Source: Bacteroidota bacterium (GTDB lineage: Bacteria > Bacteroidota > Bacteroidia > Chitinophagales > Saprospiraceae). Taken from it: a stretch of 64,000 bases of DNA. This document shows, piece after piece, positions 42,712 through 50,746 of the stretch (the first letter of the stretch is position 1; every line of letters starts with the position of its first letter). The stretch lies in assembly GCA_020160935.1 (NCBI GenBank), contig JAIUPL010000006.1, positions 1-64,000 on the forward strand. Direction: 5' to 3'. The position numbers and the translations under genes are program-made. The notes under the pieces were generated by a model that was not told the DNA's origin, made no database searches, and saw only the letters and a program-made list of their open reading frames with translations.

Positions 42712-43290
42712 ATGAGCCCAAAAACAGCGCATTACATTTCTACATTCGGCAACCCGCTGCTCACCATACCCTTGTATTCGGTGGTGGCCGTTTTTTTGAA
42801 GGAAGATTCAGGTACGGCCTGGACGGTGACCCTGCTGTTGCTGGGTGGGGTAGTGGCGCCTATCCTGATCAAGTCGTACCGGGGCGTGCAAAAAGGGGAG
42901 TACACCAACTACGACATTTCCGACCGGAAGCAGCGGCAGTCCTGGTATATGCTGCCTACATTGCTGTTGAGCGTGGTGACCATCGCGCTGTACCTGAGCG
43001 GACAAAGCCGCATCATCTGGATGGCTACCTTGTTTGCACTGGTGCTTTTTGTGGCTTCGCAATTGATTAACCTGTTTGTCAAAACATCCCTGCACGTAGG
43101 ATTTAATGCCTATTTGGGTTTTCTTGCCTTGCCCCTGAGCAAGTGGCTGGGTGTGTCTTTGTTGCTGTTTACGATCCCGCTGGCATGGTCGAGGATTGTG
43201 TTGAAACGACATACCCTGCTGGAAGTGACGGTGGGCGCGATACTGGGGCTTGCAGTGGGTTGGACATATTTGTACATGCTGAACCCATGA
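42712..43290 (+). CDS. PAP2-superfamily-like integral membrane protein
   Basis: 192 residues from the ATG at 42712. Five or more membrane helices, FTIPL/HTLLEVTVGAILG near the C-terminus resembles the last conserved His motif of PAP2 phosphatases, and 'HVGFNAYLGFLAL' is a middle motif; the first KxxxxxxRP motif is not clearly present (DRKQRQSWY is its likely trace). Probably acts on lipid phosphates or has lost activity. Precedes dinB in the same direction by 46 nt. Confidence 0.75.
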   Translation: MSPKTAHYISTFGNPLLTIPLYSVVAVFLKEDSGTAWTVTLLLLGGVVAPILIKSYRGVQKGEYTNYDISDRKQRQSWYMLPTLLLSVVTIALYLSGQSRIIWMATLFALVLFVASQLINLFVKTSLHVGFNAYLGFLALPLSKWLGVSLLLFTIPLAWSRIVLKRHTLLEVTVGAILGLAVGWTYLYMLNP

Positions 43291-43336
43291 GCGCGCCAGG
43301 CATGCTGAAACGGGCCTGAGACGACCATTTACGCCC

Positions 43337-44422
43337 ATGCGCAAAATCATCCACATCGACATGGACGCATTCTATGCCTCCGTTGAGCAGCGCGACAACC
43401 CCGAACTGCGCGGCATTCCATTGGCCGTAGGTGGTGGTGGCCCCAGGGGCGTCGTGGCGGCAGCGAGTTATGAGGCCCGAAAATTCGGGGTGCGTTCTGC
43501 CATGTCGGGCGCCAAGGCGCGCAAATTGTGCCCACACCTGGTTTTTGTCAGGCCTCATTTTGAAAAGTACAAAGAGGTTTCCCAGCAAATCAGGGCCTTG
43601 TTTCACGAATACACCGACCTGGTCGAACCGTTGTCGCTCGATGAGGCCTATTTAGACGTGACCAACCCGAAAATGGGGCCGCCTTCAGCCACGATCATTG
43701 CCCGGGAGTTGCGGCGGCGCATTTTTGAAACAACGCAACTGACTGCTTCGGCAGGCGTATCGTATTGCAAGTTCCTGGCGAAAGTGGCCTCCGACCTGAA
43801 CAAACCCAACGGAATGGCAATCATTTTGCCCGAAGAAGCCGAGGCATTTCTGGAAAAACTGGAAGTAGAAAAATTTCACGGCATCGGCAAGGCTACAGCG
43901 GCCAAAATGCACCGAATGGGCATTTTCAACGGCCGCGACCTCAAACAATTTGCCTTGCATGATCTGGTGCGCCGTTTTGGCAAAGTGGGCCGCTTTTACT
44001 ACAACATCGTGCGTGGCATCGACGATCGGGCAGTACACAGCCACTGGGTACGCAAGTCCATCAGCACGGAAGAAACCTTCCGCACCGATCTGGACAACAC
44101 CGAAGACATGATGGAGCAAATTGCCCTGATTGCCGACCACCTGCAACGGCTGATAGAACGCAGCGACAACCCCGGGCGCACGCTGACGCTCAAGGTGCGG
44201 TACGCCGATTTCCGAGTCGTCACACGTTCCAAAACGGTCGATCACGAGATTACCAAAGCCGAAGAAATGATAGCCCTGGCAGCGCCCTTGCTGGCAGATA
44301 CGGATGCGCTGGAGAAAAAGGTACGCCTCCTGGGGCTGGGACTTTCCAACCTGCGCAAGGAACGAGAGGAACAACTTCGGGAGCCGATAGGGCCAGGGGA
44401 ACAACTGGTGCTGGAATTTTGA
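43337..44422 (+). CDS. dinB: DNA polymerase IV (Y family)
   Basis: 361 residues with HIDMDAFYASVEQRD (D8 binds metal), LSLDEAYLDV (D102, E103), 'SAGVSYCKFLAKVASDLNKPNGM' and two helix-hairpin-helix-type segments (FHGIGKATAAKMHRMGI). The C-terminal little-finger domain is complete; the beta-clamp motif is probably the last residues 'QLVLEF'. Translesion synthesis after damage; error-prone. Followed by the fold-back repeat before the glycosyltransferase gene. Confidence 0.97.
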   Translation: MRKIIHIDMDAFYASVEQRDNPELRGIPLAVGGGGPRGVVAAASYEARKFGVRSAMSGAKARKLCPHLVFVRPHFEKYKEVSQQIRALFHEYTDLVEPLSLDEAYLDVTNPKMGPPSATIIARELRRRIFETTQLTASAGVSYCKFLAKVASDLNKPNGMAIILPEEAEAFLEKLEVEKFHGIGKATAAKMHRMGIFNGRDLKQFALHDLVRRFGKVGRFYYNIVRGIDDRAVHSHWVRKSISTEETFRTDLDNTEDMMEQIALIADHLQRLIERSDNPGRTLTLKVRYADFRVVTRSKTVDHEITKAEEMIALAAPLLADTDALEKKVRLLGLGLSNLRKEREEQLREPIGPGEQLVLEF

Positions 44423-44424
44423 AA

Positions 44425-44605
44425 CACGGATTACACGGATTTTTGACGGTTTACGCGGATTGTTGTAGGTTTAAACGGATTTTTTTGATTAATTCAATCG
44501 AAACTATTAGTACATTCTACGCATAGTGTCCTTTGTGAAACCTTTGTGCTCTTCGTGGTAAAAAATTTTACCACAACGGACACAAAGGTTTCACAAAGGA
44601 CACAA
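44425..44605. repeat. Fold-back repeat in leader of glycosyltransferase gene
   Basis: Opens with ACACGGATT-type units (44425-44480). Then a hairpin with perfect 23-bp arms (44526-44548 with 44581-44603; GTGTCCTTTGTGAAAC...) encloses a second hairpin GTGGTAAAA/TTTTACCAC (~44555-44574). It fills the 228-bp gap after dinB and ends about 46 nt before the next start codon. Confidence 0.9.
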
Positions 44606-44650
44606 GGCGTAGCGTGTGCAGGTTGTATTTTTTAGCCGTAACATTGACGT

Positions 44651-46108
44651 GTGAAGCACAGATACTGTTTTTTAGGCGCGTTGATCTTCTTGCTGGCACT
44701 TCGATTCCTGCACTTCGGCACCGCTATCGATGCCCCGCACGACTGGCGGCAATGCGACACCGCCTATTACATCCGCGACTTTTATGAAAACGGAATCGAC
44801 CTGCTTCATCCTGCCGTATGCTGGATGGGCGCGTCGGATAAGCTGGCGCTGGAATTTCCACTGCCGGAAGCGATCGCGACTCTTGCGTACCAATGCACAG
44901 GCGGCGAATCGATACCGCTGGCGCGAGCCGTGTTTTTGTGCTTTTTTATGGTTGCGCTTTTTTATTTTTATAAAATTGTTTGCCTGTTGTTCGGGAAGCA
45001 ATTGGCGCAGTGGGCGACGCTGGTTTACCTCGTGTTGCCACTCAGCATCTATTATTCCAGGGCTGTTCACATCGACTTCTCCGCAGTCGCGAGCGCACAT
45101 GCCATGGTATATTACTTTTTGCTCGGAGTGCAGGAAAAACGTCGGCGATACATGGCGGCAAGCGGGCTGGCGGCTGTGTTCGTTTTTTTGATCAAGCCGC
45201 CGTATGCGTTTTATTTTTCACTGCCGATGCTGGCATACGCTGCTTCGTCGAAGCAGTTGAAATGGGTGCTCCGCCAGGCATTCTGGTACCTGCCGGTCGT
45301 CGTGGCATTCTGGCTTTGGCAAAAACACGTCAATGCCATCAACGGTGCGGCCCCCAACCTGGATTATATCCTGCACTACCGTAAAATGACGCAACATGCA
45401 GGCTGGTATTTTGGCACTTTGCAGCAAAGGTTATCGCTGTATCCTTGGTGGATTCTCTTGCAGCGTGGAGTGCTGGAAGTGGCAGGCGCGGTAGGGTTCG
45501 TGTTTTTTCTACTGGGCTGGCGCGGTTTTCAAGCACTGCCCAATCGGCATTTTTTGTTGTTTTGGATGCTGGGGCTAGCCCTGTATGTGTTGTTGTTTTT
45601 CAACCTGAATTTTGTGCACAACTATTACCAAATCCCGCTTCTGGCCCCGGTGGCCGTGCTTGCTGCGAGAGGCATACGGAGCATTTCACCATCCAGGCCC
45701 TGGATGAAATGGCTGCTTTTGGGCCTGCTTTTGCTGGCCAACTGGATGTACTGCGAAAAATATTATTACGAAGTGGCTGCCGATCATGTTGAAATCGGAA
45801 CCCTGATCCGGGAAAACACGCCCGATACTGCCCTGGTAATCGTTTCGTATAACACCATGGATTGCCGGAACCCGAAAATCCTGTATCGTGCGCGGCGCAG
45901 GGGCTGGTCGGTAGAAGAGGCCGCGATCAAACCGGAGGTGATCCGAAGATTACAACAGGAACAAAGGGCCCGATACTGGGCATATGCGGGGCCTCCCCTG
46001 GAACAAAAAGGCATGGAAGATTATCTGAAAACGTTGCCACCACCACGTGTTTTTAACCTGAATTCCATTTCACAACCACTTTATATCTTCGATCTCACAA
46101 CGAAATAA
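44651..46108 (+). CDS. ArnT-like membrane glycosyltransferase (GT39/PMT superfamily)
   Basis: 485 residues from GTG at 44651. About nine to eleven membrane helices and the lipid-linked-sugar transferase motif near the N-terminus (DAPHDWRQCDTAYYI, with Asp/Arg, after the first helix). A C-terminal periplasmic segment (~390-485) holds soluble strands. It transfers a sugar from a polyprenyl phosphate donor to an envelope acceptor, for example lipid A or a surface glycan. The next gene starts at the very next base after the stop. Confidence 0.88.
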   Translation: MKHRYCFLGALIFLLALRFLHFGTAIDAPHDWRQCDTAYYIRDFYENGIDLLHPAVCWMGASDKLALEFPLPEAIATLAYQCTGGESIPLARAVFLCFFMVALFYFYKIVCLLFGKQLAQWATLVYLVLPLSIYYSRAVHIDFSAVASAHAMVYYFLLGVQEKRRRYMAASGLAAVFVFLIKPPYAFYFSLPMLAYAASSKQLKWVLRQAFWYLPVVVAFWLWQKHVNAINGAAPNLDYILHYRKMTQHAGWYFGTLQQRLSLYPWWILLQRGVLEVAGAVGFVFFLLGWRGFQALPNRHFLLFWMLGLALYVLLFFNLNFVHNYYQIPLLAPVAVLAARGIRSISPSRPWMKWLLLGLLLLANWMYCEKYYYEVAADHVEIGTLIRENTPDTALVIVSYNTMDCRNPKILYRARRRGWSVEEAAIKPEVIRRLQQEQRARYWAYAGPPLEQKGMEDYLKTLPPPRVFNLNSISQPLYIFDLTTK

Positions 46109-46480
46109 ATGGCAAAAACAAAGATGACACCGTTCATGCTGGACAATCGCTTTTTTACTACCCAATCCAACTCCGGAAACGGAGAGGTTTCCTCCGCAAC
46201 TATCTTTCATTACCATCAGGATGCCGATCTGGTGTATGCTGACTATTCTGGCGGCGAAATTGTAAAAGGGCATTTGCTGGGTAATATGATCGACAGTGAA
46301 CGCCTGGAATTTGTGTACCATCACCTGAACCGGCAGGGCGAAATCATGACCGGGCGCTGCACTTCCTACCCTGAAACCGGCGCAGACGGGCTATTGCGTT
46401 TGAAAGAATACTGGCAATGGACTTGCCGGGATTTCAGCAAAGGTGAATCTGTGATCGTAGAAATACCTTCAGGGGCGTAA
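46109..46480 (+). CDS. Small beta-barrel-type protein of unknown role
   Basis: 123 residues. Repeated strand pairs: FFTTQSNSGNGEVSSATIFHYHQDADLVYADYSGGEIVKGHLLG, LEFVYHHLNRQGEIMTGRCTS, LRLKEYWQWTCRDFSKGESVIVEI. This group is sometimes annotated as N-acetylglutamate synthase in Bacteroidota without evidence; the fold looks like a small lipocalin-type barrel, with no GNAT motif. Starts directly after the glycosyltransferase stop and overlaps the convergent deacetylase by 12 nt. Cytoplasmic. Confidence 0.7.
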   Translation: MAKTKMTPFMLDNRFFTTQSNSGNGEVSSATIFHYHQDADLVYADYSGGEIVKGHLLGNMIDSERLEFVYHHLNRQGEIMTGRCTSYPETGADGLLRLKEYWQWTCRDFSKGESVIVEIPSGA

Positions 46481-47404
46481 CAACTTGCCCACCGTTTTCC
46501 AGCCAATCAGTTGAATACCTTGCTCTTGCAGCAGTTTTTTGCAGGCTTCGCTGGTGAAAAAATTGTAGTCGTCCTGTCGCCAGGCCGCATCCCATTTTCC
46601 GGGAAAACCGGCGGTGATGCCGGTCATTTCGTCGTTTTCAAAAGCAGTGTGCATCACCAGTACGTTTACACCCGGTTGCAAATTTTTGAATACCGACGTA
46701 TAAAAGGCTGCCATACCGCCTTCGTAGTCGCGAGGAGTAGCCGTAATCGTGCGATCTACCACGATATCCTGCGGCGTAATGAGTTTGCGATACGCATCGG
46801 AAGCATGGGTCAGAAACTCGCCGCCAACCATGACCGGCACATGGTATTCGCGACCAAGTTGGAGATACACTTCAAAAAATGCAGGGCTCTGATAAAACAG
46901 GCATCGCATGTGGCTGTCGAAATGCGTGGGTTCGAGCCCCATAGCCCGCGCGCGTTCGATTTGTGCTTTCAGTTCGCGTTTCACTTCAGCCGGCGTAGCA
47001 TGTGCACTCATCGACGCACAGTCGGGGTAAAAATAGCCCATCGAATCCACCAGTCCGGGCACCTCACTTCTGGAACACACCGGCCCCCAACGATACGGCA
47101 GCCATTCGCTGGTGAGGGTGAGGTGCAGACCCAGATCGTGTCCGGGATGTGTTTTGGCATACCGCGCGATTTCCGGAAACCAGGGGCAGGGCACCATCAC
47201 ACTGGCTGATGTGACAATACCACGTTCGAGCGCCTGAGTGCTCGCTTCATTTTCGGAATGCGCTACGGCCAGGTCGTCGGCATGGATAACGAGTAGTTTG
47301 GCATTGGCAGGATAGCCGAGGCGCTCGGCGAGGCTCGTCTGGTTTTGAGCCTGCAGGATTTGGAGCGACAGGCAGCAGCACAAGATTATCAAAGTGTGAT
47401 TCAT
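46469..47404 (-). CDS. ChbG/YdjC-like secreted carbohydrate deacetylase
   Basis: 311 residues from the ATG at 47404 (signal peptide MNHTLIILCCCLSLQILQAQ). The metal-binding Asp is in HADDLAVAHSEN, the His in DLGLHLTLTSEW and a further one in THFDSHMR, and the end VLVMHTAFEN resembles ChbG chitooligosaccharide deacetylases. Likely removes an acetyl group from diacetylchitobiose or similar sugars in the periplasm or outside. The ATG 70 nt from the LysE ATG gives a divergent promoter region. Confidence 0.88.
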   Translation of the reverse strand: MNHTLIILCCCLSLQILQAQNQTSLAERLGYPANAKLLVIHADDLAVAHSENEASTQALERGIVTSASVMVPCPWFPEIARYAKTHPGHDLGLHLTLTSEWLPYRWGPVCSRSEVPGLVDSMGYFYPDCASMSAHATPAEVKRELKAQIERARAMGLEPTHFDSHMRCLFYQSPAFFEVYLQLGREYHVPVMVGGEFLTHASDAYRKLITPQDIVVDRTITATPRDYEGGMAAFYTSVFKNLQPGVNVLVMHTAFENDEMTGITAGFPGKWDAAWRQDDYNFFTSEACKKLLQEQGIQLIGWKTVGKLLRP

Positions 47405-47473
47405 AGAATGTCCGTATTGTTGGCTTTTCAAATTTCATCCATCGCCCGGATGATCACACGAAGATAGATTTTC

Positions 47474-48091
47474 ATGGTTCTTTTATTATTGGCAGGCATG
47501 TTTTTAAGCCTTATTGGTTCCCTGCCACCCGGATTTATCAGCCTTTTGATTGCCCAGACTTCCATCCAGCGCGGCATGAAACCTGCCTTGTGGGCTGCTG
47601 CGGGCGCCGCTTCTGTAGAAACCGTGCAGGCCTGGCTTGCTAGTATTGCTGCAGTGTGGGTATTGGCGCACCCTGCTGTGCAAACCTGGTTTCAATACGC
47701 TGCACTCATAGTGTTTTTGAGCGTAGGGACTTATCTGATGTTCTTTGCGCCGCCCCCCAAACCGCGCACGGAGGTTGTCACTCAGGTGTCGACCTGGCAG
47801 CAATTCGGGAAGGGTATGCTGGTCAGCATTTTCAATATGATGGCTATGCCTTACTGGTTTGCCTATTGCGGCTGGCTGAAAATGAGCGGCTGGTGGCCGG
47901 AAAGCCCCTATTCAGTTGTGTTTTTCTCCATCGGTGTAGGGCTGGGTACATTATCTGCGCTGGCCTTGTACGCCTGGGCTGCACAACGTGTGATTGAGCG
48001 TTCGGCAGAAATCGCCCGTTCTATCAACCGCATCATTGCCGTCATTTTTTATCTGCTGGCGTGTAAAATTTTGGTGAATTTGTTCTGGTAG
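47474..48091 (+). CDS. LysE-family exporter
   Basis: 205 residues with six membrane helices and the LysE start MVLLLLAGMFLSLIGSLPPG, where the G-(S/P)-P-P-G motif is typical. Exports amino acids or similar small molecules. Divergent from the deacetylase. Confidence 0.85.
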   Translation: MVLLLLAGMFLSLIGSLPPGFISLLIAQTSIQRGMKPALWAAAGAASVETVQAWLASIAAVWVLAHPAVQTWFQYAALIVFLSVGTYLMFFAPPPKPRTEVVTQVSTWQQFGKGMLVSIFNMMAMPYWFAYCGWLKMSGWWPESPYSVVFFSIGVGLGTLSALALYAWAAQRVIERSAEIARSINRIIAVIFYLLACKILVNLFW

Positions 48092-48177
48092 TTGTCCGTG
48101 TATTGACTTTTTTGCCAGTAAATTGCACTCCGATGTGAAAACCCGGATGATCGGGAGCACCTTTGAGTTGTCGAAAT

Positions 48178-49221
48178 ATGGCATATATCGGACTGAAACG
48201 AACATGGGTACGCTGGACCACTTGGGAGTACCTGCCGATGTGGGTAAGCAACCTTCCTGTCGCAGGGTTTTACCTGTGGTTTGCCATGCGCGCCCGGCAT
48301 CCGTTGTTTTTTAGTGCCGCCAATCCTGCCATTCCCCTGGGCGGGGCTATGGGTGAGTCGAAATTCGATATTTTAGAGCGCTTACCGGCTTCTATTTTAC
48401 CAAAAATGGTGCTCGCCAAAGCGGGAATGCCGCTGGATGCAGTAAAAAATGCATTGCTGGAAGCGGGCCTTTCTTTTCCTTTCATTGCCAAACCGGATGT
48501 GGGAGAACGTGGATTTTTAGTTAAAAAAATTACCTCGGAAGAAACCCTGCAGGCGCACCTGGCTCGTTATCCCGTTGATTTCATTTTGCAGGAATGGATT
48601 GATTTGCCCTTTGAAGCCAGCGTTTTGTTTACGCTGTTTCCCGGACACAAAAGCCGTTTTGAAATTACATCGGTTTGTGTGAAAGAGTTTTTGCAGGTGA
48701 CCGGCGACGGACAACGCAACCTGCGTGCTCTCATTTTGAGCAACCCGCGCGCCGCATTTCAACTGGAACGACTTGAACTGGAGCATCCGGAGCGCATGGA
48801 AGTGGTGCCTGAAGCCGATGAGGTGGTGCGCCTCGGCGCCATTGGGAATCATTGCCTCGGAACAAAATTTGTAAATGGCAACCACCTGATAAACAAGTCG
48901 TTGTGCGACTCTTTTGAATCCATCTGCCGACAGATCGACGGCATTCACTATGGCCGTTTCGACCTGAAATGCGCCGATGCGGAGGCCCTGCAAAAAGGCA
49001 ATGTGAAGGTCATGGAACTCAATGGCGTGCTGGGCGAACCCGCGCATGTGTACGACCCCTCCGTGGGGGCTTTGCGCGCTTACAGGGAATTCTGGCGGCA
49101 CTGGCGGCTTATTTTTGAAGTGAGCCAGGCCAATCGCAAGCGTGGGGTAGAGGTGGCTACCTGGCAGGAAGGAAGGGAGCAGGTTCGGCAGTATTTCGCG
49201 TACAAGAAGCAGTTGGGGTGA
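48178..49221 (+). CDS. ATP-grasp ligase of unknown substrate
   Basis: 347 residues from the ATG at 48178. Central ATP-grasp parts: FPFIAKPDVGERGFLVKKI (~100-118), DFILQEWIDLPFEASVLF, YGRFDLKCADAEAL and VMELNGVLGEPAHVYDPS with the metal-binding Glu-Asn pair. The fold matches D-Ala-D-Ala ligase and RimK-type enzymes, which join a carboxylate to an amine. The next gene (49386) is an OlsB-like acyltransferase with the same direction, so a joint role in making an amino-acid lipid or peptide is possible. N-terminal ~45 residues carry a hydrophobic piece (LPVAGFYLWFAMRA) that may touch the membrane. Confidence 0.8.
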   Translation: MAYIGLKRTWVRWTTWEYLPMWVSNLPVAGFYLWFAMRARHPLFFSAANPAIPLGGAMGESKFDILERLPASILPKMVLAKAGMPLDAVKNALLEAGLSFPFIAKPDVGERGFLVKKITSEETLQAHLARYPVDFILQEWIDLPFEASVLFTLFPGHKSRFEITSVCVKEFLQVTGDGQRNLRALILSNPRAAFQLERLELEHPERMEVVPEADEVVRLGAIGNHCLGTKFVNGNHLINKSLCDSFESICRQIDGIHYGRFDLKCADAEALQKGNVKVMELNGVLGEPAHVYDPSVGALRAYREFWRHWRLIFEVSQANRKRGVEVATWQEGREQVRQYFAYKKQLG

Positions 49222-49335
49222 GTGGGGAAGGGGCAATGAGCAAGAGGCAAGGGGCAAGAGGCAAAAAGGGCAAAGGGCAAGGGGCAAAAAGGGCAAGGGG
49301 CAAGGGGCAAGAGGCAAGAGGCAAGGGCAAATTGG
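49222..49335 (+). repeat. GGGGCAA-type degenerate heptamer repeats in olsB-like leader
   Basis: Units of GGGGCAA, GAGGCAA and AGGGCAA run for about 110 bp, in the sense direction of the downstream acyltransferase gene and ~50 nt before its ATG (49386). The ORF that would extend through it codes only Gly/Lys/Gln/Arg repeats, so the true start is downstream. Confidence 0.9.
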
Positions 49336-49385
49336 TGGAACAGAATGTATTTTCTAAATATGCTCAAGAACTCCGGAGAAAACAC

Positions 49386-50321
49386 ATGGTAAACGTATCT
49401 CCAACCGTATTCAACAACACCCGTGTGCAGGAGCCGATCGTGGCTCCTGTCGATCCGGATTTGCTTGCTGCAGAAATCGAACAGTTGCGCGTCGATAATC
49501 TGGTATGTCATCAGTCGCATTTTGAAGTGTTTGTGGCGCACAGCACACAGATTCCCAATTTGTTACACGAAATCGGACGACTTCGTGAAATCACCTTCAG
49601 AAGCGTTGGAGAGGGTTCTGGAAAGTGCTGCGATGTGGATGAATTCGATGCCTATTATCGCCAGTTGATTATCTGGGATACGGACGAGCACCAGATTGTG
49701 GGCGGGTACAGACTGGGTTGTGGCGACGAAATTTTTGAACAATACGGCGTTGCGGGATTTTACATTTCTTCCCTTTTTCACATTCAGGAAGGCTTTTTTC
49801 CAATTTTAAAACAATCGCTGGAATTGGGTCGCTCCTATGTGCTGGAAGAATACCAGCGCAAGCCCCTGCCACTTTTTTTACTCTGGAAAGGCATACACGT
49901 TTTTTTGCTGGAACACCCTCGGTATCGTTACATTCTGGGCCCGGTGAGCATCAGCCGGCAGTTTTCCGACCTTTCTCGCGGGTTGATGGTCGGTTTTCTG
50001 GAACGCCACTATTTTGATGCTCATTTGGCTGCGCATTTGTCGCCCCGCACCCCTTTCAAAGTCCTGGCGGAAAAACAGGTGGATATCAGTGAATTGATAC
50101 AAAACATGGGGGGCGATATCCATTTGCTCGACAAATTCATAGAAGGCGTGGAAACCAAAGGTGCGCGCATACCTGTTTTGCTGAAACAATACCTGCGACA
50201 AAATGCGCGGTTCATCGGCTTCAACCTGGATCCTAATTTTTCGGATTGCCTGGACGGGTTTATGATTCTGGATATGAATGATCTGCCAACTACAACCATT
50301 GAAAACCTGCATCGTTCCTGA
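49386..50321 (+). CDS. OlsB-like / GNAT-type acyltransferase (hemolysin-type)
   Basis: 311 residues from the ATG at 49386; earlier in-frame starts would translate the GGGGCAA repeat. The motif LREITFRSVGEGSGKCCDVDEFD, then DTDEHQIVGGYRLGCGDE, YISSLFHIQEGFF and LELGRSYVLEEYQRKPLPLFLLWKGI match the OlsB/ornithine-acyl-ACP N-acyltransferase/autoinducer-synthase-like family. Links a hydroxy-fatty acid from acyl-ACP to an amino acid, as in ornithine or glycine lipids, at the inner face of the membrane. Followed by a strong terminator. Confidence 0.85.
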   Translation: MVNVSPTVFNNTRVQEPIVAPVDPDLLAAEIEQLRVDNLVCHQSHFEVFVAHSTQIPNLLHEIGRLREITFRSVGEGSGKCCDVDEFDAYYRQLIIWDTDEHQIVGGYRLGCGDEIFEQYGVAGFYISSLFHIQEGFFPILKQSLELGRSYVLEEYQRKPLPLFLLWKGIHVFLLEHPRYRYILGPVSISRQFSDLSRGLMVGFLERHYFDAHLAAHLSPRTPFKVLAEKQVDISELIQNMGGDIHLLDKFIEGVETKGARIPVLLKQYLRQNARFIGFNLDPNFSDCLDGFMILDMNDLPTTTIENLHRS

Positions 50322-50452
50322 ACAGAGAAACGATTTTCAGCCACGTCAAATTATTTTTTTATAAATATTTGCAAATTGACAATAAGTACACTTAAATTCG
50401 CCTTGCAAAAAATAATCTAACAAATGAGTTACGCGCAATTCATTTAATCGCC

Positions 50453-50502
50453 AGCCCTTGCTTTACCACTGATTCGAAGTGGTAAAGCAAGGGCTTTTTT
50501 TC
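50453..50502 (+). terminator. Rho-independent terminator after olsB-like gene
   Basis: A 17-bp stem (AGCCCTTGCTTTACCAC at 50453-50469 with its complement 50479-50495) and a 9-nt loop, followed by a run of T (50496-50502). Between this and 50746 no gene or clear element was seen. Confidence 0.93.
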
Positions 50503-50746
50503 TTCTCCTTACTTTTTCCATTCACGGCGTTTTGTAACAGCATCCTGTTACCTGCTATCTGTTTGCCCCAATCGCATGGTTTTGCTTTTACATCGGTACA
50601 GCGTTTGGCTTGTGCCCGGGTGTACTTGTGCGTTTCTGAAACATGAAAGTACGATGCGAATTTCATGCAATGTGCTGTAAATCAAATTGTTAAATTAGTG
50701 TTTCCCTCGAATGAGCCGCGAAATACTCATACCAAATCACGTTCAA

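Noticed and set aside
46109-46480. N-acetylglutamate synthase
   Set aside because: No GNAT fold motif is visible; the name is a known misannotation in this small-protein group.
49218-49385. N-terminal extension of the OlsB-like acyltransferase
   Set aside because: Would consist of Gly/Lys/Arg/Gln residues coded by the GGGGCAA repeats; an ATG at 49386 gives the family's normal start.
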